A stretch of DNA of 6,830 nucleotides from Sphingomonadaceae bacterium (GTDB lineage Bacteria; Pseudomonadota; Alphaproteobacteria; Sphingomonadales; Sphingomonadaceae): assembly GCA_019245455.1 (NCBI GenBank), contig JAFARM010000356.1:1-6830 (forward strand), in the 5' to 3' direction. The position numbers and the translations under genes were made by a program. Positions 5,550-6,830 of the stretch are shown piece by piece (positions within the stretch are counted from its first letter, which is position 1; every line of letters begins with the position of its first letter). The notes beneath the pieces were generated by a model. That model searched no databases, was not told the origin of the DNA, and saw only the letters and a program-made list of their open reading frames with translations.

Positions 5550-6542
5550 CTAGGGGGTCGCGGCCGCGGGGGCAATGCCCCAGGCCGGGCGGAAGTCGGG
5601 TGCGGTGGCGATCAGCGCGGCCCAGGCGGGTGTGATGCGCAGCGGCCCGGCGGCGGCGACGAAGCGGCTATGGCGGCCGAAGCGGTCGAGCGGCCGGCCG
5701 CAGCGGAAGCAGGTCGCGCTTGCCGTGCCGTCCGATAGCCGACGGACCGGGCCGCGCGCCGGGTCGGACGAGAGGAGCGGGGTCAGCAGGTCGATCGTCT
5801 CGCCAAAGGCAGCCAGCGGCAGGACCGCCCGGCTGGCGGCGAAGGCGACCTCGACCTCCTGCACGGCGCGGTTCAGCGCCCCGCACTCGCGCCCCCAGCA
5901 GGTTCCGACGGCACCGTGCACCGTGACCTGCGCCGCGGCTCCCTCGCGGATGCCGAAGGTCAGCCGCCGGGCGAACACGGCGGCCAGCGCCTCGACAGCG
6001 GGAAGGCCGAGGATGGTCAGGCCGCGGCTGAGGGTGCCCTCGACGCGAAGCGCCGGCACTTCGGCGTCGCGCAGGACCCCCGGCCGACGGAACAGCCACA
6101 GGGCGCGCACCCCGCTGGCGGCATAGCGTGCCTGCCGCGCCCGCGTCGTCGCGTCATCCTGCGGCGACCACTGCACCTCGATCGCGACGCGGGCGCTGCC
6201 GCGGCTGGCGAGCACGTCGGCGCGCCACGGTTCGCCGCCCGGCGTCGTGCCGGCGACTTCGGCCTCCGCCTCCCACTCGGCGGCGCGGGCGGCGGCGATG
6301 GCGAGCGCCTTCAGGTGGAGGTGCTCGGCACTCTCGTCGCCCGAGGCGCAGCCGCCCAGCGCCAGGTGGGCGAAGAAGCGCGTGCCGAGCCGCGACGTCT
6401 TGAGCATCAGCGGCGCGCCGCAGCACAGCGCCCGCAGGTGCCGCTGCTCGCGGTTCCCCGCGCTGAGCGCCGCCCACTCGGCCGCGCTCAGCCGCGAGGC
6501 GTCGAGGCTGCGGCCGGCATCGTCGAGGCAGCGAAGGGGCAG
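5550..6542 (-). CDS. CoiA-like competence/nuclease family protein, probable CTG start
   Basis: A 330-aa protein resembling the competence protein CoiA family, which has a PD-(D/E)XK-type nuclease-like core. Visible core: helix ESAEHLHLKALAI (70-82, with H74 and K78), then D109 in WRADVL, AIEVQW with E122 and Q124, and YAASGVRALWLFR (140-152). Possible zinc ligands flank the core: C40-C41 and C65 before it, C215/C220 (CWGREC) and C278/C281 (CFRC) after. No ATG or GTG occurs in frame between the core and the recR overlap. CTG at 6542 opens a natural N-terminus, (M)PLRCLDDAG, and has AAGAGGA 6 nt upstream. The nearest in-frame ATG (6680) would lie 90 bp inside recR and add arginine-rich residues. 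It is first in the operon with fmt and truA. In Streptococcus CoiA is needed for recombination during transformation; the role here is unknown. Confidence 0.78.
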   Translation of the reverse strand: MPLRCLDDAGRSLDASRLSAAEWAALSAGNREQRHLRALCCGAPLMLKTSRLGTRFFAHLALGGCASGDESAEHLHLKALAIAAARAAEWEAEAEVAGTTPGGEPWRADVLASRGSARVAIEVQWSPQDDATTRARQARYAASGVRALWLFRRPGVLRDAEVPALRVEGTLSRGLTILGLPAVEALAAVFARRLTFGIREGAAAQVTVHGAVGTCWGRECGALNRAVQEVEVAFAASRAVLPLAAFGETIDLLTPLLSSDPARGPVRRLSDGTASATCFRCGRPLDRFGRHSRFVAAAGPLRITPAWAALIATAPDFRPAWGIAPAAATP

Positions 6543-6548
6543 GTCGGG

Positions 6549-6555
6549 TCCTCTT
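6549..6555 (-). promoter_or_regulatory. Ribosome-binding site deciding the CTG start
   Basis: AAGAGGA on the minus strand, 6 nt before CTG at 6540-6542. This is the best Shine-Dalgarno match near the beginning of the CoiA-like frame and the main reason for choosing the non-ATG start. Confidence 0.6.
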
Positions 6556-6582
6556 GAGTGCGGTCCGGCGGCGCGCCATATC
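6554..6582 (+). promoter_or_regulatory. Possible recR promoter
   Basis: TTGAGT (6554-6559) and CATATC (6577-6582) are 17 bp apart. The -35 matches 4 of 6 consensus bases and the -10 three of six, so support is moderate. Transcription would begin within a few bases of the recR ATG at 6591. The -35 overlaps the ribosome-binding site of the divergent CoiA-like gene, so the two signals would be physically interleaved. Confidence 0.35.
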
Positions 6583-6590
6583 CATACGCC

Positions 6591-6830
6591 ATGGCCTCCC
6601 CCGAAATCGATGCCCTGACGCAGGCGCTCGCCCGCCTGCCCGGCCTTGGTCCGCGGTCGGCGCGGCGGGCGGTGTTGCACCTCTTGAAACGGCGCGAGAC
6701 GGCGCTGACACCGCTGATCGCCGCCCTGCAGACGGTGGCGGCGCGGCTGGCGACGTGCGAGCGGTGCGGCAACGTCGACACCGCCAGCCCCTGCGCCATC
6801 TGCACCGACCCGCGCCGCGACGCCGCCTCC
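6591..6830 (+). CDS. recR: Recombination mediator RecR, N-terminal part
   Basis: The first 80 codons of recR; the gene runs off the right edge. RecR works with RecO/RecF to load RecA on gapped single-stranded DNA. The helix-hairpin-helix region [20 protein letters not shown] (13-32) is present. It is followed by the four-cysteine zinc motif C56-x2-C59 and C68-x2-C71 (CERC, CAIC), spaced as in RecR. The toprim domain is beyond the window. The ATG at 6591 sets LPG at residue 16, almost as in E. coli RecR, so the start is sound, yet there is no Shine-Dalgarno sequence upstream. The gene is divergent from the CoiA-like operon with 48 bp between starts, not behind dnaX-ybaB as in many bacteria. 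Confidence 0.95.
   Translation, partial: MASPEIDALTQALARLPGLGPRSARRAVLHLLKRRETALTPLIAALQTVAARLATCERCGNVDTASPCAICTDPRRDAAS

Noticed and set aside
5540..5575. Upstream in-frame ATG giving Fmt 12 extra residues
   Set aside because: It overlaps the CoiA-like coding end, the added sequence is proline/arginine-rich, and the family begins at MRLAFMGTP.
5916..6557. Plus-strand open frame opposite the CoiA-like gene
   Set aside because: Its composition is typical of antisense GC-rich frames, whereas the minus strand shows CoiA-type motifs with catalytic-type residues.

Overview
The window is very GC-rich, with strong G/C preference at third codon positions. Several gene families and their order fit an alphaproteobacterium, most likely a sphingomonad: an IaaA-type asparaginase, a rhodocoxin-reductase-like flavoprotein, nitronate monooxygenase, a CoiA-like protein, fmt-truA, recR, and an elongator tRNA-Met of alphaproteobacterial type. 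That placement is inference from gene content and style, not from a database search.

Left part (1-2238, all minus strand): an apparent three-gene operon transcribed right to left. An Ntn-hydrolase isoaspartyl peptidase/L-asparaginase (1297-2238) overlaps by 19 bp an NADH:ferredoxin-reductase-type flavoprotein (83-1315). The flavoprotein is followed 12 bp later by the start of a nitronate monooxygenase that runs off the left edge (1-70).

Middle (2239-3851): a roughly 300-bp non-coding stretch holds short GC-rich repeats and a 31-bp imperfect direct repeat, whose two copies lie 63 bp apart and carry GTGAACTTC units. Next come a well-formed sigma70-type promoter, an elongator tRNA-Met (CAT), and 24 bp later a GTG-started 2-oxoglutarate/Fe(II) dioxygenase of the isopenicillin-N-synthase-like family (2691-3626). 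No terminator is visible between the tRNA and that gene. Facing it, with 3 bp between stop codons, is an overlooked 31-codon open frame for a tiny single-span membrane protein (3630-3725) with a good ribosome-binding site. Its neighbourhood toward truA is locally AT-rich and contains two inverted repeats.

Right part (3852-6830): a minus-strand operon runs CoiA-like nuclease-family protein (5550-6542), fmt (4616-5539), truA (3852-4619). The spacing is 10 bp and then an ATGA overlap. The CoiA-like gene appears to start at a CTG codon behind a clear Shine-Dalgarno sequence. It diverges from recR (6591 onward, cut by the right edge), which lacks a Shine-Dalgarno sequence and may be leaderless.

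Functionally, fmt (initiator tRNA formylation) and truA (tRNA pseudouridylation) are translation genes. CoiA-like and RecR are both linked to DNA recombination and share a 48-bp divergent control region. The left operon handles amino-acid/peptide turnover and flavin redox chemistry, without an obvious common pathway. I found no CRISPR array, insertion sequence, phage gene or clearly new multi-gene system. The best candidates for something undescribed are the 31-aa membrane protein, the CTG-started CoiA-like gene divergent from recR, and the GTGAACTTC repeat element upstream of the tRNA.
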